The notes beneath the pieces were generated by a model. The model worked only from the letters and a program-made list of their open reading frames with translations, was not told the DNA's origin and made no database searches. Positions 19,243-27,850 of a stretch of 64,000 nt of DNA are shown here, piece by piece. The translations under genes were made by a program, and so were the position numbers. This DNA comes from Persicitalea jodogahamensis (GTDB lineage: Bacteria; Bacteroidota; Bacteroidia; Cytophagales; Spirosomataceae). The stretch spans positions 434,001 through 498,000 of the forward strand of contig NZ_BMXF01000003.1 in the NCBI RefSeq assembly GCF_014651615.1. The letters are read 5' to 3'. Within the stretch, counting starts at the first letter, position 1. Each line of letters begins with the position of its first letter.

Positions 19243-20979
19243 ATGAGAATAGGTATTTTTTTTGGCGGACCTTCCCGCGAGCGTGAAATTTCTTTTGCCG
19301 GGGGCAAAACAGCTTATGAACATCTTGACAAAAAGCTCTTTGAGGCAGTACCCGTTTTCGTAGACAGCTTTGGCCGCTTTATCAAAGTGCAGCCCGAGGT
19401 TTTGTATAAAAAGGAAATCAGAGATTTTTTTCCATCTTACAAACAGGATGAAGGAGGCTACCGCCTGTACACTGAATCATTTCCCGAATTGGCTACTAAG
19501 GAAATTGAAAGCGAAGTCGGCCAGCTGATTCAACCCTCGGAATTTACTCACTACTTTGATTTTGCCTTTCTGGCAATGCACGGTCCCGACTGCGAGGATG
19601 GCGCGATTCAAGGGCTGCTCGAATGGTACCGCATCCCATACAGCGGGCCTGGGTTAATGGGGTCAGCGGTGGGTATTGACAAAATCCTGCAGAATGAAAT
19701 GATTGCCCTGGCCAACGGGCAGCAGAAAAAGACGGATGTGCTTCGGCATGAAACCTGGCAGGGCCAGGATCGTGAGGAGATATTTGAAAAGGTGAAAAGT
19801 AGTCTTGGCTTGCCGATCGTGGTGAAAGCCCCGCATCAGGGCTCCTCTATTGGTGTGGCTATTGTCCAGAAAGACGACCTTCGGGAGTTTGTGAAGGCTA
19901 TTAACCAGTGCTTCTTTCAGGTAGAAGTAAATGTGGACGATTGGCTGAAACGCTCAGACACCGAAAAGAAAGCCTGGGCGCAGAGCCTGGCTAATCTCGA
20001 CGAGGGAATCGGATTTCCTGTAATATCCGGAGACCAGACTTTTTATCTGCCTGACTTGCTGATAGAGCATCTGGATCAGGAATTTGCAAAAGACAGCCAG
20101 AAAATAACCCTTTCCAGCAACAACGCCGAAGACCAGGTACTTCTGGAAACCTTTGTACGCGGTCAGGAATTCTCCTGCGGGTGTATTCAGTTATCGGATG
20201 GTACTCCTCTCGCCCTCCCTCCAACGGAAGTCATCAAGGTGGTGGAAGTGTTCGATTTTAATTCCAAATACAAGCCCGGTGCTACCCGCAAGCGGATTCC
20301 GGTGGATACGACGTTCGAAAACAATCAAAAAATTCGGGAGGTTATAGCATTGGTGTTCCACCGTTTGGGCATCAACGTTTGCGCCCGAATCGATGGGTTC
20401 CTGACGCCCGGGGGCGATATTTTGCTTCATGATCCCAATACAATTCCGGGCATGTCGCCGACCTCGCTCATCTTTAAGCAAATGGCAGAAATAGGCTTAA
20501 ACGTGACGCAGTCGTTAACCTATTTTATCCGCCAATCGATCCGAGAGCGTATTCGCACAGGTAAAGAAGTATGGCAGTTGCGGGCTTTATTAGCCGAACT
20601 GGACGCTGAAATCACGGCCGGCGTGCAAGCAGAACTACCGCGGAAAGGCATCGTTTTTGGCAAAGACGACACCCAATATGCTGCAGCGCAGCGCGTGTAT
20701 GGCCTGATTAATGCGGCTGGAAAGTACCGGGCGGTTCCGGTATTGAAAGTGAATGAAGCAGAATACTATCAATTGCCCGTTCAGTTGATGTTCAAGGAGT
20801 ATGTAGAAGATATTTTGCAGGAATGCCGTAAAACTCGTGACCCACTGCTTGTGCAGACGTCGGAAGAGGGAAGGGCGTTGGCCGAGTTTTATGTGGGCGA
20901 TGTGGATTTAGAGGTCCACCGATTCGAATCGCTCAATGGGATTGGTGAAGTAGAAGATTGGATAATTCTTGGCAAATAA
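19243..20979 (+). CDS. enlarged D-alanine--D-alanine ligase-like ATP-grasp protein
   Basis: This 578-residue protein shares Ddl hallmarks: MRIGIFFGGPSREREISF at the start, MHGPDCEDGAIQGLLE (about 110-125), YSGPGLMGSAVGIDK (about 137-150), VVKAPHQGSSIGV (about 196-208), and DPNTIPGMSPTS (about 398-409). Ordinary Ddl enzymes have 310-370 residues. This one has an insert of roughly 60 residues before LETFVRGQEFSCG and about 150 extra C-terminal residues. The metal-binding Glu of the usual E-x-N-T-x-P-G motif is Asp here. The extension (from RKGIVFGKDD) resembles the protein's own N-terminal lobe. It may ligate D-Ala or a related substrate; the true substrate is open. Confidence 0.85.
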   Translation: MRIGIFFGGPSREREISFAGGKTAYEHLDKKLFEAVPVFVDSFGRFIKVQPEVLYKKEIRDFFPSYKQDEGGYRLYTESFPELATKEIESEVGQLIQPSEFTHYFDFAFLAMHGPDCEDGAIQGLLEWYRIPYSGPGLMGSAVGIDKILQNEMIALANGQQKKTDVLRHETWQGQDREEIFEKVKSSLGLPIVVKAPHQGSSIGVAIVQKDDLREFVKAINQCFFQVEVNVDDWLKRSDTEKKAWAQSLANLDEGIGFPVISGDQTFYLPDLLIEHLDQEFAKDSQKITLSSNNAEDQVLLETFVRGQEFSCGCIQLSDGTPLALPPTEVIKVVEVFDFNSKYKPGATRKRIPVDTTFENNQKIREVIALVFHRLGINVCARIDGFLTPGGDILLHDPNTIPGMSPTSLIFKQMAEIGLNVTQSLTYFIRQSIRERIRTGKEVWQLRALLAELDAEITAGVQAELPRKGIVFGKDDTQYAAAQRVYGLINAAGKYRAVPVLKVNEAEYYQLPVQLMFKEYVEDILQECRKTRDPLLVQTSEEGRALAEFYVGDVDLEVHRFESLNGIGEVEDWIILGK

Positions 20980-21071
20980 CCCATTTTAGTGATTAAACCG
21001 TAGTAAGACGTGCTACTATTTCCAGAATCACATTTATTTGCACAATCCGGGTGATTTAATTGGAGTCAGTC

Positions 21072-21098
21072 TTTGACTGAGCATTTAAAAATAGTTTG
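21072..21098 (+). promoter_or_regulatory. candidate promoter for the GH63-like gene
   Basis: TTTG at 21072-21075 and TAGTTTG at 21092-21098 are separated by 16 bases and lie 30 bases before the start codon. They resemble the Bacteroidota -33/-7 pair, although the -7 element is one base shorter than TAnnTTTG. Confidence 0.35.
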
Positions 21099-21127
21099 AC
21101 CCTCCCCATATAAATTATCGATTTGAC

Positions 21128-23848
21128 ATGGCCAATAGCGCAGAAAGAGTAAGACTTACCCTTCAGAAGGAAAACAGGGGATGGAAAAAATGGGGACCTT
21201 ACCTGACGGAACGGCAGTGGGGTACCGTGCGGGAGGATTATAGCCGGAATGGTGACGCCTGGAACTACATCACTCATGAGATGGCCCGTTCCAAAGCCTA
21301 CCGCTGGGGAGAGGAAGGAATTGGGGGATTTTCGGACAGCAAACAGCATATATGCCTTTCTTTTGCCTTCTGGAATCATAAGGACAAACTGCTGAAAGAG
21401 AGAATATTCGGCCTTACCAATACCGAGGCCAATCACGGCGAGGACGTCAAGGATTTATACTATTATCTTGACAGCACGCCTACCCATTCGTACATGAAGA
21501 TGCTGTATAAGTACCCGCAGAATCTTTTTCCTTACGAGAAAATACGACAGGAAAACGCCCGGCGTGGGAAATCCGAACTGGAATACGAGATTACAGATAC
21601 GGGAGTTTTCGATAACGACGAGTACTTTGATATTTACATTGAATACGCCAAGGCTGACGAAGAGGACTTCATGATAAGGGTAACGGCGCACAATCGTGGC
21701 CCGAAAGACGCTCCGATTACCATTTTGCCGACTATCGCTTTTCGTAATACCTGGTCATGGGGCTATCCCGATTTTGATTACAAGCCGATGATGAATGGCG
21801 TCGGCAACCGCATCATCGAAGTGAATCACCGCAAACACGGGAAGTTCAACTACTATCTGGATAAAACCGACGAAATACTTTTTTGCGAGAACGAAACAAA
21901 TTTCAAGAAACTCTACGGTACGCCCAATGCCTCGCCCTATCCTAAGGATGGCATCAACGATTATATCGTCAGTGGGCGTAAGGCCAAAACGGTTAACCCG
22001 AACCAGATAGGCACCAAAGCATCGGGCAAATTTTCGCGCATCGTTAAAGCCGGGGAGAGTGTCACGGTGCGGATGCGTTTCGTGAACCATAGCATTTCAG
22101 AGCCTTTCGGTGGTTTTGACGATATGTTCGACAAGCGTATCCGGGAAGCCGATGAGTTCTACGAAGAGATTCAGCGCGACGTTAAGGATAAGGAATTATT
22201 GTCAATTCAGCGGCAGGCCTACGCCGGGATGATGTGGAACAAGCAGTTCTACTATTACAATGTATATGAGTGGCTAAAAGGCGATCCGGCGCACCCTGGT
22301 CCTGCACCCGCCCGGAAGTGGGGACGTAATTCAGGCTGGAAACACCTTTATTCTGCCAACCTGATTTCGATGCCCGATAAGTGGGAATATCCCTGGTTTG
22401 CGGCCTGGGACTCAGCTTTTCACTGCATACCGCTGGCCCGGATCGATGCCGATTTCGCCAAACGGCAGTTGGAAATTTTGCTTCGTGAATACTACATGCA
22501 CCCCAACGGGCAGATTCCTGCCTATGAGTGGAATTTCTCGGATGTGAATCCGCCAGTCCATGCATGGGCCACTTGGAAAGTGTATGAAATTGACCGCGAG
22601 CAAAATGACGGAGTGGGGGATATCGAGTTTTTGGAAAAAATATTTCACAAGCTGCTCCTCAATTTCACCTGGTGGGTAAACCAAAAGGACGACACGGGCA
22701 ATAACATTTTCAGTGGTGGCTTTCTGGGACTGGACAACATTGGGGTATTCGACCGCTCTACGCCCATGCCTTTCGGAGGAAAGCTGGAACAGGCTGATGC
22801 CACGGGCTGGATGGCAATGTATACCCTGAATATGTTGCGGATTTCGGTTGAAATTTCACTGAAACAGCCCGTTTATCAGGACATGGCTTCGAAATTTTTC
22901 GAGCATTTCCTTTACATCGCCGGAGCCATGGAGGCAATGGGCGACAAGAATTCAACGATCAGCCTTTGGGACGAAGAGGATCAGTTTTACTACGACGTAA
23001 TTCATATCCCCAATGGACAGAGTATTCTGCTGAAAGTGCGGTCCATTGTAGGGCTCATTCCACTGTTTGCCGTCGAAATTCTTGATCCGCAAATGCTGGA
23101 AAAAATGCCGGTATTCAAGCGGCGTGTTGAGTGGGTACTAGCCAACCGGCCCGACCTGGCACGTTTGATTTCGCGCTGGTTTGAGTCTGGAAAAGGTGAA
23201 AACCGCTTGCTGGCCATTTTGCGCGGCCACCGCATGAAGATGATTCTGAAACGCATGCTCGACGCGCAGGAGTTTCTTTCAGACTATGGAATTAGGGCCA
23301 TGTCGAAGTTTCATGAGGAGAATCCCTACAAGTTCTACATAAATGGTGAAGTACTGCAGGTAGGTTACACGCCCGCTGAGGCGCTGACCAATATCATGGG
23401 CGGCAACTCCAACTGGCGCGGGCCGATCTGGTTCCCGCTGAATTTCCTGATTTTTGACTCGCTGATTAAATTCCATTCTTACTATGGTGATGACTACGAG
23501 GTTGAGTATCCCACCAACTCAGGTAACCTGGTGAAGATCGACGAAGTGGCTGTGGCCCTTGGTGAGCGACTGATTGGGATTTTCAAAAAAGACGAAAACG
23601 ACCGGCGTGCCGTGTTTGGCGATAACGAGAAGATGCAGAAAGACCCACATTTCCGTGACAATATTCTGTTTTATGAGTATTTCCATGGCGACAATGGCCG
23701 GGGCTGTGGAGCCGAACACCAGACGGGCTGGACAGGCCTGATCGCGGAGATTATTCTGAAAACTTCCCAAATTAAAGCCCGTGCAGCTGCTACTTTCAAA
23801 GAAGACCCGGAACCTGAATTAGAAAATTTAGCGGTAGATAAAGGATGA
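21128..23848 (+). CDS. GH63/MGH1-like glucosidase, cytoplasmic
   Basis: A 906-residue glycoside hydrolase of the GH63 / mannosylglycerate hydrolase-like group. There is no signal peptide, so it should be cytoplasmic. The N-terminal half (about 1-360) is a beta-rich domain. The (alpha/alpha)6 barrel begins near 380 and shows family motifs: WEYPWFAAWDSAFH (about 418-431), PAYEWNFSDVNPP (about 462-474), SNWRGPIWFPLNFLI (about 760-774), and GCGAEHQTGWTGLIAEI near the end. Such enzymes trim alpha-glucosides or mannosylglycerate-like compounds by inversion; substrate is not decided here. A strong terminator follows, separating it from the phosphosugar mutase gene. Confidence 0.88.
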   Translation: MANSAERVRLTLQKENRGWKKWGPYLTERQWGTVREDYSRNGDAWNYITHEMARSKAYRWGEEGIGGFSDSKQHICLSFAFWNHKDKLLKERIFGLTNTEANHGEDVKDLYYYLDSTPTHSYMKMLYKYPQNLFPYEKIRQENARRGKSELEYEITDTGVFDNDEYFDIYIEYAKADEEDFMIRVTAHNRGPKDAPITILPTIAFRNTWSWGYPDFDYKPMMNGVGNRIIEVNHRKHGKFNYYLDKTDEILFCENETNFKKLYGTPNASPYPKDGINDYIVSGRKAKTVNPNQIGTKASGKFSRIVKAGESVTVRMRFVNHSISEPFGGFDDMFDKRIREADEFYEEIQRDVKDKELLSIQRQAYAGMMWNKQFYYYNVYEWLKGDPAHPGPAPARKWGRNSGWKHLYSANLISMPDKWEYPWFAAWDSAFHCIPLARIDADFAKRQLEILLREYYMHPNGQIPAYEWNFSDVNPPVHAWATWKVYEIDREQNDGVGDIEFLEKIFHKLLLNFTWWVNQKDDTGNNIFSGGFLGLDNIGVFDRSTPMPFGGKLEQADATGWMAMYTLNMLRISVEISLKQPVYQDMASKFFEHFLYIAGAMEAMGDKNSTISLWDEEDQFYYDVIHIPNGQSILLKVRSIVGLIPLFAVEILDPQMLEKMPVFKRRVEWVLANRPDLARLISRWFESGKGENRLLAILRGHRMKMILKRMLDAQEFLSDYGIRAMSKFHEENPYKFYINGEVLQVGYTPAEALTNIMGGNSNWRGPIWFPLNFLIFDSLIKFHSYYGDDYEVEYPTNSGNLVKIDEVAVALGERLIGIFKKDENDRRAVFGDNEKMQKDPHFRDNILFYEYFHGDNGRGCGAEHQTGWTGLIAEIILKTSQIKARAAATFKEDPEPELENLAVDKG

Positions 23849-23878
23849 GAAATACCTAGTCAATGCCTTTATTGAATT

Positions 23879-23916
23879 GGTGTCAGCTTCAGGTATTCCA
23901 GGGTTGGCACCTTTTT
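23879..23916 (+). terminator. intrinsic terminator after the GH63-like gene
   Basis: GGTGTCAGC (23879-23887) pairs with GTTGGCACC (23903-23911) through nine base pairs including two G-U wobbles, followed directly by TTTTT (23912-23916). It lies 30 bases after the stop codon. Confidence 0.7.
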
Positions 23917-23964
23917 AATGTCAGGTTCAGAGCCATCTATTCATATTCAACTTTCAACTGAAAA

Positions 23965-25728
23965 ATGTCTGTACAACTCGAAGAAAACGTAGAAAAAAAG
24001 GTAAATTCCTGGCTGGAAGGAAATTATGATGACGACACTAAAGCCTCCATCCAGAAGTTGATCGATGAAGGTAGTACTACCGAGTTAACGGATGCCTTTT
24101 ATAAGGATTTGGAATTTGGTACGGGAGGCTTGCGGGGGCTCATTGGAATCGGTTCCAATCGCATGAACCGATATACCGTCGGTAAGGCTACGCAGGGGCT
24201 GGCCAATTACCTTACTAAGAACTTCCCGGACGAGGAAGTAAAAGTCGCAATTGCTTACGATTCGCGTATCAAATCAGATGAGTTTTCCCAAATCATCGCG
24301 GACATTTTTTCGGGTAATGGAATAACCGTGTACCTCTTTGATTCGCTGCGGCCAACGCCGGAGTTGTCTTTTGCCATACGCGAACTGGATTGCCAAAGTG
24401 GGGTAGTTGTGACTGCCTCACATAATCCGAAAGAATATAACGGCTATAAGGCCTATTGGGTGGATGGTTCGCAGGTGGTGGCTCCTCACGACCGCAACAT
24501 TATCAATGAAGTGAACGCTATCGAATCAGTGGAGCAAATCAAGTTCGAGGGCAACTCTGATCTCATCCACAGCATCGGTGAGGATATTGACAAAAAATAC
24601 ATTGATCATATACTCTCGTTATCCATCTCGAAAGAGGCCATTGCAAATCAAAAGGACACTAAAATTGTATTTACGCCTATTCACGGTACGGGCGTGAAAT
24701 TGGTGCCCCGTGTCCTGAAAGAGATGGGCTTCACGAATGTAACGGTGATCGACAAACAGGCCGAACCCAATGGCAATGGTCAGTTTCCGACGGTAGTTTA
24801 CCCTAATCCCGAGGAAAGCGAGGCGATGAGTCTGGCGCTGGAGAAAGCCAAAGAAATAGACGCCGACCTGATCATGGGGACCGACCCGGATGCTGACCGG
24901 GTGGGCATTGGTGCCAAAAACCATCATGGTGAATTGCAGTTGTTAAACGGTAACCAAACCGCGAGCTTGCTGATATACTATCTGTTATCGGCCTGGAAGG
25001 AAGCAGGAAAGCTTACGGGGAATCAGTTTGTTTGTAAAACCATCGTGACGACGGACCTGATTGACAACATGGCCGACGGATTCGGGGTGAAGTGTTACAA
25101 TACATTGACGGGCTTTAAGTACATCGCCCAGGTGATCCGCGAAAAGGAAGGCCAGGAGGAGTTTATCGGTGGCGGCGAGGAAAGCTACGGCTATCTGATC
25201 GGCGATGCCGTGCGCGATAAGGATGCGATTGCTTCCTGCGCAATCATGGCCGAAGTTACGGCTTATGCCAAGGACAAAGGACTCAGTTTGTTTGACATGC
25301 TCATGGAGATTTACAAGCAGTACGGGTTCTACTACGAGGGCCTTATCTCCATTACCAAAAAGGGAAAGAGCGGGGCCGACGAAATCCAGCAGATGATGGC
25401 GGACTTCCGGGCGAATCCGCCCAAAACCCTGGCGGGTGCCCCTGTCATCCGGATGGACGACTATAAATCTTTGAAAAACGTGGATACGCGTAGCGGAGCA
25501 ATATTCAATATCCCGGCCGGACAAATGGGAATTGAGGAGTCCAATGTTCTGCAATTCTTCACAAACGACGGCACTAAGTTCACCTGCCGCCCGTCGGGTA
25601 CTGAGCCAAAAATCAAATTTTACGTTGGTGTGCGGGCCAATCTCGAAGACAACGCAGATTTTGACGCGGTGTACGCGGGTCTAAAAGAGAAGGTACAGAC
25701 GATAGGGAAAGAATTAGGATTAGTTTAG
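23965..25728 (+). CDS. phosphoglucomutase/phosphomannomutase-type phosphosugar mutase
   Basis: A 587-residue alpha-D-phosphohexomutase of the long bacterial PGM/PMM type, which converts hexose-1-phosphate and hexose-6-phosphate. The phospho-serine loop TASHNPKEYNGYK (about 150-162), the metal-binding loop GTDPDADRVG (about 305), the sugar-binding loop GGEESYGYLIG (about 402) and the phosphate-binding loop RPSGTEPKIKFY (about 541) are all intact, so it should be active. It is cytoplasmic. It lies 116 bp after the GH63-like glucosidase gene, but a terminator stands between, so the two are probably transcribed separately. Confidence 0.95.
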   Translation: MSVQLEENVEKKVNSWLEGNYDDDTKASIQKLIDEGSTTELTDAFYKDLEFGTGGLRGLIGIGSNRMNRYTVGKATQGLANYLTKNFPDEEVKVAIAYDSRIKSDEFSQIIADIFSGNGITVYLFDSLRPTPELSFAIRELDCQSGVVVTASHNPKEYNGYKAYWVDGSQVVAPHDRNIINEVNAIESVEQIKFEGNSDLIHSIGEDIDKKYIDHILSLSISKEAIANQKDTKIVFTPIHGTGVKLVPRVLKEMGFTNVTVIDKQAEPNGNGQFPTVVYPNPEESEAMSLALEKAKEIDADLIMGTDPDADRVGIGAKNHHGELQLLNGNQTASLLIYYLLSAWKEAGKLTGNQFVCKTIVTTDLIDNMADGFGVKCYNTLTGFKYIAQVIREKEGQEEFIGGGEESYGYLIGDAVRDKDAIASCAIMAEVTAYAKDKGLSLFDMLMEIYKQYGFYYEGLISITKKGKSGADEIQQMMADFRANPPKTLAGAPVIRMDDYKSLKNVDTRSGAIFNIPAGQMGIEESNVLQFFTNDGTKFTCRPSGTEPKIKFYVGVRANLEDNADFDAVYAGLKEKVQTIGKELGLV

Positions 25729-25735
25729 GTCGAAT

Positions 25736-25811
25736 GGTTAAAGGTCAAAGGGTTTCATTCAAAGTACCGTTCCTCACAGTCCGCGAACCGTGGACCTTTT
25801 CACCTTTAACC
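25736..25811. repeat. imperfect long inverted repeat between convergent genes
   Basis: A 16-base arm (25736-25751) is nearly the reverse complement of 25795-25811, and a smaller GTCC/GGAC hairpin lies inside. It fills the gap between the mutase gene and the convergent lipoprotein gene and may serve as a bidirectional terminator; no long T run follows on either strand except TTTTA. Confidence 0.5.
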
Positions 25812-25813
25812 TT

Positions 25814-26290
25814 TTATAAATCCTTGTTTACAAACACCAACCTTATTCTCAGCACATTTGGGTAACTGAATGCCGCGGTTTCAGTGGTCATCTCAAAGTA
25901 GTCTTTGCGTACATCCCGGGGCGCAATCGACCAGCCGCTTCTGTTATCCTGGGTGCTGTCAGCAGCAGTCACCAGAATGATATCATCCTTTTGATCGATT
26001 TCCCAATGCAGAACGTTGGGTTCTTCCTTCTCCTCGTACTGGCCGACAAAAGCACCATCTTCCCTGAATTGCACGCTTTGCATATAGCGGTTGAACACCG
26101 GGCCTCCAAAATTCTCTACTACCTTGCCATCTTTGTAGCTTAGGGCATCATTGACGTAAACCTCGGTGATTTTCCAGGATGGCGAGGCAAGCAGGTACTT
26201 TCGGGCGGTTTCAGGCGAGTCAGCTGCCGGATTGCAGGCTGCGACCAATACAACAAAAAGCAGGACTACCCATTTTTTACAGGTTTTCAT
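25814..26290 (-). CDS. hypothetical lipoprotein
   Basis: A 158-residue protein with a lipoprotein signal peptide ending LVAAC (Cys19). The mature part is polar and reads like a small lipocalin-type fold (SPSWKITEVYVND..., SVQFREDGAFVGQY..., WEIDQKDDIILVTAAD), a pattern seen in Bacteroidota lipoproteins with a calycin-like domain, though I do not recognise the exact family. Its ATG overlaps the stop of the next upstream lipoprotein gene by four bases, so the two are translated together. Probably periplasmic or outer-membrane attached; function unknown. Confidence 0.75.
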   Translation of the reverse strand: MKTCKKWVVLLFVVLVAACNPAADSPETARKYLLASPSWKITEVYVNDALSYKDGKVVENFGGPVFNRYMQSVQFREDGAFVGQYEEKEEPNVLHWEIDQKDDIILVTAADSTQDNRSGWSIAPRDVRKDYFEMTTETAAFSYPNVLRIRLVFVNKDL

Positions 26291-26877
26291 TTGGCAGGAG
26301 AACGGTTAATGGTTATTTCAGTGATTTTGGTATCCAGTGGAATTTTCTCAGAATCTACCTCGTAGGAATAGGTGTTTATATCAAGTCGAAAGGACAATCG
26401 GCCTTTAATCGCGCTTGTCCGACCTTCTATCTCTGAACCGTGAATTTCCAGATTCCGGTACCGGTCGAAGAGGTCGCCGAGTGTCATACCGACTTTCATG
26501 CCTTCCGTTGTTTCGGGCATTGAAGAAGTGATGACAATATCGCCTACCCTGGTTTCGTCAACAGGATCAGGCAGCAAATAGCCCATTTTGTTTCCTTGCT
26601 CTCCCATCAGGAAGTACACCTTGAAGTCTCCCTCACCGTTGACCATTTCGCCTTTACTTAATCTGGATTCATGCGTGGCAATTTTATCTCCCGGCGAAAT
26701 GCCTTGAAAAGAACTTGGGGAGATGATATCCAGCGAATTGGCATCAGCGATGGAGGCTTCGGTGGTACTTCGAGAGAAAATCGAATCATTAGTACCTTGA
26801 TCTTTGTCGGCAGATCCACACCCTGCTGCTAGGCCAATCAGCAGAAAGGTAGTGACATTGATGCGGGCTGAGTTCAT
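26287..26877 (-). CDS. hypothetical lipoprotein
   Basis: About 196 residues from ATG 26877, which gives a lipoprotein signal ending GLAAGC (Cys20); an ATG 39 bases upstream gives a longer, less suitable leader. The mature part has the order ISPSSFQGISPGDKI..., GEGDFKVYFLMGEQ..., GDIVITSSMPETTEGMKVGMTLGDLFDRY, which recalls the DUF1131 type of envelope lipoprotein, but I cannot confirm that. It overlaps the following lipoprotein gene by four bases (ATGA), so both products probably act together in the envelope. Confidence 0.75.
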   Translation of the reverse strand: MNSARINVTTFLLIGLAAGCGSADKDQGTNDSIFSRSTTEASIADANSLDIISPSSFQGISPGDKIATHESRLSKGEMVNGEGDFKVYFLMGEQGNKMGYLLPDPVDETRVGDIVITSSMPETTEGMKVGMTLGDLFDRYRNLEIHGSEIEGRTSAIKGRLSFRLDINTYSYEVDSEKIPLDTKITEITINRSPAK

Positions 26878-27026
26878 GAATATCTTGGTTGCGAACCCTA
26901 AGGTGTGATACCTCAAGGTTGGTTTCTATGCAAAGATTGAAACAAAACGCCCGGTTCCCAAACTTAGGCTGCCTTCGGTTTACTAAAAAAATAGATCCTG
27001 ACATGCCTATTGGCAGTTAAGAAATG

Positions 27027-27034
27027 TACTTTTG
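27027..27034 (+). promoter_or_regulatory. candidate -7 element for the S1/P1 nuclease gene
   Basis: TACTTTTG, followed by CA, matches the Bacteroidota -7 consensus TAnnTTTG. It is 48 bases before the start codon; no clear TTTG lies at -33. Confidence 0.45.
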
Positions 27035-27082
27035 CAAAAAAAACAAACAGGCCAATGGCCACGTAATTTTCTATAGGGAAAA

Positions 27083-27850
27083 ATGAAAAAGTACTTCACT
27101 TTATGCTTTGTTTTAGTCGTTTTAAACCTGCCAGCAGCAGCATGGGGTGTCACGGGGCACCGCGTGGTGGGACTGGTGGCCCAAAATCACCTTGACAAAA
27201 GGGCTAAGCGTAAAATTGCCTCGATCCTGAATTGCAATTCGCTGGCAGAGGTCTCCAACTACATGGATGATGTAAAGTCGGATACGGCCTATAATCACAC
27301 CCACGACTGGCATTGGGTGACGATCCTGCCAGGACAGACGTACGAACAAAGTGTGAAAAATCCGAAGGGGGACATTCTTATGAAAATTGAGGAAATCACC
27401 GCCGCTCTTAAAGCCCACACGCTGACGCCAGCGCAGGAGGCTGAAAACCTGAAATTTCTGGTTCACTTGGTGGGTGACTTACATCAACCGCTACATGTCG
27501 GAGACCGCGACGATCAGGGTGGCAACCGCGAGCGGGTGACTTGGTTTGGCCAGAACTCCAACCTTCACCGCGTGTGGGACAGCGACATGATCGAAGGCAA
27601 GCAACTCAGCTATTCTGACTTGGCAGGTTTTCTCGACGAGCCGTCAAAATCCCAGATCAAGCAATGGCAGGCGATGAGTACGCTCGAATGGGCTGCCGTA
27701 TCGCAGGGGCTTTTGCCTCAGGTATATACCCTTCCCGAGGACAAGAAACTGAGCTACCGCTATTCCTACGATAACTTCGACACTGTGCAGCGGGTGCTGA
27801 TGCAAGCCGGGATTCACCTGGCAGGATTGCTGAATGAGATTTATGGGTAG
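27083..27850 (+). CDS. S1/P1-type nuclease
   Basis: A 255-residue secreted nuclease with a signal peptide cleaved before Trp21 (PAAA then WGVTGHRV). In this family the mature N-terminal Trp and several His/Asp residues bind three zinc ions, and those are visible: W21, H26 in TGHR, D62-region MDDVKSD, HDWHW, and LVHLVGDLHQPLHVGDRDDQGGN. It should cut single-stranded DNA and RNA, and 3'-phosphomonoesters of nucleotides, in the periplasm or outside the cell, probably for phosphate or nucleoside supply. Its stop codon touches that of the convergent BatA gene with no gap. Confidence 0.94.
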   Translation: MKKYFTLCFVLVVLNLPAAAWGVTGHRVVGLVAQNHLDKRAKRKIASILNCNSLAEVSNYMDDVKSDTAYNHTHDWHWVTILPGQTYEQSVKNPKGDILMKIEEITAALKAHTLTPAQEAENLKFLVHLVGDLHQPLHVGDRDDQGGNRERVTWFGQNSNLHRVWDSDMIEGKQLSYSDLAGFLDEPSKSQIKQWQAMSTLEWAAVSQGLLPQVYTLPEDKKLSYRYSYDNFDTVQRVLMQAGIHLAGLLNEIYG

